6,106 bases of DNA, taken from the NCBI GenBank assembly GCA_030639665.1, contig DAOWCC010000144.1, positions 1 to 6,106 on the forward strand, read 5' to 3'. Of this stretch, positions 5,104 through 6,106 are shown piece after piece. The stretch's first letter is position 1. Each line of letters starts with the position of its first letter. Below the pieces are notes generated by a model that searched no databases, was not told the DNA's origin, and saw nothing but the letters and a program-made list of their open reading frames with translations. The stretch is from Elusimicrobiota bacterium. Lineage in GTDB: Bacteria > Elusimicrobiota > Elusimicrobia > Elusimicrobiales > UBA9959. The position numbers were made by a program, and so were the translations under genes.

Positions 5104-5505
5104 ATGTACAAAATTACAAAAACTTTTCATCTGGCATATGGACACCGCCTTTTTAACTATAACGGAAAATGCGAAAATCTGCACGGACACAATGGAAAAA
5201 TTGAAGTAACATTAAAAGCCAAGAAACTAAATCATGAAAAAATGGTGATGGATTTTACAGAGCTGGGCAGAAAAATAAAAAAGTGGCTTGACTCAAATCT
5301 GGACCACAAAATGATACTTGCAAAGAAGGATACCCTTGTTCCCGTCCTCAAAAAACAGGGACAAGCTTGTTTTTTGACGACAGACAATCCTACGGCGGAA
5401 ACGCTGGCAAAACTTATTTTTGAAACCGCTTTGCGCATGAAACTGCCGGTATGCGAGGTAAACTTCTGGGAAACCTCTACCTCAATGGCATCCTACGGCA
5501 AATAG
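5104..5505 (+). CDS. queD: 6-carboxytetrahydropterin synthase / PTPS-family protein (QueD-like)
   Basis: This 133-residue cytosolic enzyme belongs to the 6-pyruvoyl-tetrahydropterin synthase fold. QueD converts dihydroneopterin triphosphate to 6-carboxytetrahydropterin, the first dedicated step to queuosine and other deazapurines. The zinc ligands are visible as His14 (in AYGHRL), His27 and His29. Cys23 lies in the QueD/PTPS-type CxxxHGH motif (CENLHGH). Asp67-His68 in LDHKMIL complete the usual Cys/Asp/His catalytic set, and Glu123 in WETSTS is the expected pterin anchor. NPTAETLAKLIFE (95-107) is the conserved C-terminal helix. About 15 extra residues, compared with E. coli QueD, lie between LDHKMIL and NPTAE. 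The start ATG follows TAAGGA with 7-nt spacing. No other que genes are in the window. A different pterin product is possible, and the neighbouring folC makes a folate role an alternative. Confidence 0.88.
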   Translation: MYKITKTFHLAYGHRLFNYNGKCENLHGHNGKIEVTLKAKKLNHEKMVMDFTELGRKIKKWLDSNLDHKMILAKKDTLVPVLKKQGQACFLTTDNPTAETLAKLIFETALRMKLPVCEVNFWETSTSMASYGK

Positions 5506-5523
5506 TCTATTATTTTCAAAATC

Positions 5524-6106
5524 CTAAACAAGCATTTCTCGAGGATGAAAGGCCTTAAGGCCTTTAAGTCCGGCCAATATATCGCCCGCGAGATAAAGAC
5601 TGCCGGTAACAAGCACAGTTCCCCCTTCGGGCGCGCAAGCAATCGCCGCGCTTAAAGCCTTCATAGGAGAATTTTCCACTTCAACTTTACGCCGCATTTT
5701 CGGAGAAAGAAGTTTTTTAATAATTTTGGGATTGGCCGACCTATATGAAAGAGAACTCGTAAGTATAAGTTTGGATGCCGCTCCCGCAAGCTTGACTGCC
5801 AAAGACGCCAAAGCTTTGTCGCTCATAAAAGCCGCCACGCATACAGGAGGATTGCCGATAAATTCCTTTAATAAAGCCTCAATTTCTTCAGGATTATGCG
5901 CTCCATCCACGACAATTATCCGTCCGTCTAATTTAAACCGCTCAAAGCGGCCCGGAGGCAAAGCCCGCCTTAAAACTTTGGCCGCAATATTCGGATGAAA
6001 CTTCAAACCGGCTTTATTCGCGGCAAGTTTAGCCGCGCTCAGGGCAAAAACCGCGTTGGAAAGCTGAAAAGCTCCCGCGCCGGCAAAGATGTCTTTAATA
6101 CCTCTA
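5524..6106 (-). CDS. folC: Folylpolyglutamate/dihydrofolate synthase, C-terminal part (N-terminus off the right edge)
   Basis: About 193 codons are visible; the frame is open to the right edge, so the ATP-binding N-terminal half lies outside. FolC adds glutamate to folates (and to dihydropteroate in bifunctional forms). The visible part begins in the segment GAGAFQLSNAVFALSAAKLA, matching the family's G-x-x-Q-x-x-N-x-x-x-A pattern. It continues with LPPGRFERF and IIVVDGAHNPEEI, the hallmark DGAHNP motif of the Mur ligase-like C-terminal domain, and ends with VLVTGSLYLAGDI. The internal TTG at 6006 is not a start, because the family sequence continues upstream of it. It is convergent with queD, 18 nt apart. 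The coding sequence looks richer in GC than feoB (for example GCCGGCGCGGGAGC), but still plausible for the same genome. Tetrahydrofolate versus dihydrofolate activity cannot be told. Confidence 0.93.
   Translation of the reverse strand, partial: RGIKDIFAGAGAFQLSNAVFALSAAKLAANKAGLKFHPNIAAKVLRRALPPGRFERFKLDGRIIVVDGAHNPEEIEALLKEFIGNPPVCVAAFMSDKALASLAVKLAGAASKLILTSSLSYRSANPKIIKKLLSPKMRRKVEVENSPMKALSAAIACAPEGGTVLVTGSLYLAGDILAGLKGLKAFHPREMLV
5548..5565. repeat. Perfect 18-bp palindrome inside the 3' end of folC
   Basis: AAAGGCCTTAAGGCCTTT equals its own reverse complement. On the minus strand it encodes the LKGLKAF part of a GLKGLKAF repeat near the FolC C-terminus. No T-tract follows on either strand. 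It could act as a 3'-end hairpin for the converging transcripts or be a by-product of the repeated Gly-Leu-Lys codons. Confidence 0.6.

Noticed and set aside
5512..5522. ATTTTCAAAAT as a bidirectional terminator between queD and folC
   Set aside because: The stem is only A-T pairs with a one-base centre; it cannot form a stable RNA hairpin.
5726..5998. 90-codon plus-strand open frame antisense to folC
   Set aside because: It lies fully inside folC on the opposite strand, and the folC frame carries the DGAHNP and GSLYLAGD motifs.

Overview
This window comes from an AT-rich, Gram-negative-type (diderm) bacterium. The diderm call rests on a partial gene for a signal-peptide-bearing protein that looks like an outer-membrane beta-barrel. 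Overall style (ATA/TTT/AAA-rich codons, short intergenic gaps, a QueD with a long internal insertion) would fit an uncultured lineage such as Omnitrophota or Elusimicrobiota. That placement is only an impression; nothing here fixes the taxonomy.

Left half (1-3530, minus strand): an iron block, read right to left. A Fur-family metalloregulator (GTG start, very strong Shine-Dalgarno) is followed by feoA and feoB, whose stop and start codons overlap as ATGA. After a 23-nt gap comes an outer-membrane-type beta-barrel gene that runs off the left edge. feoA has its own near-consensus promoter (TTGACA, 17 nt, TATTCT). A 20-bp element with TTGAA/TCAA arms covers its -35 region. A related element (15 of 20 bases identical) lies at the predicted start of transcription of the fur-type gene. 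The simplest model is that the Fur-family protein represses both itself and feoAB-barrel using this local operator.

Middle (3531-4910): a hairpin-rich non-coding stretch, then on the plus strand a 12-TM-type MFS transporter of the DHA1 drug/H+ antiporter type. It has no Shine-Dalgarno, and a TATAAT ends only 9 nt before its ATG, so its mRNA may be leaderless. Three ATTACA half-sites surround that -10.

Right (4911-6106): a 193-nt non-coding region holds an extended -10 promoter and, directly in front of queD, an intrinsic-terminator-like hairpin with a competing upstream pairing. This could be an attenuator or riboswitch controlling queD (6-carboxytetrahydropterin synthase/PTPS family). Convergent with queD, 18 nt away, is the C-terminal part of folC (folylpolyglutamate/dihydrofolate synthase), cut by the right edge. 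Both right-hand genes belong to pterin or folate-related metabolism. No rRNA, tRNA, CRISPR, transposon or phage signals were seen.
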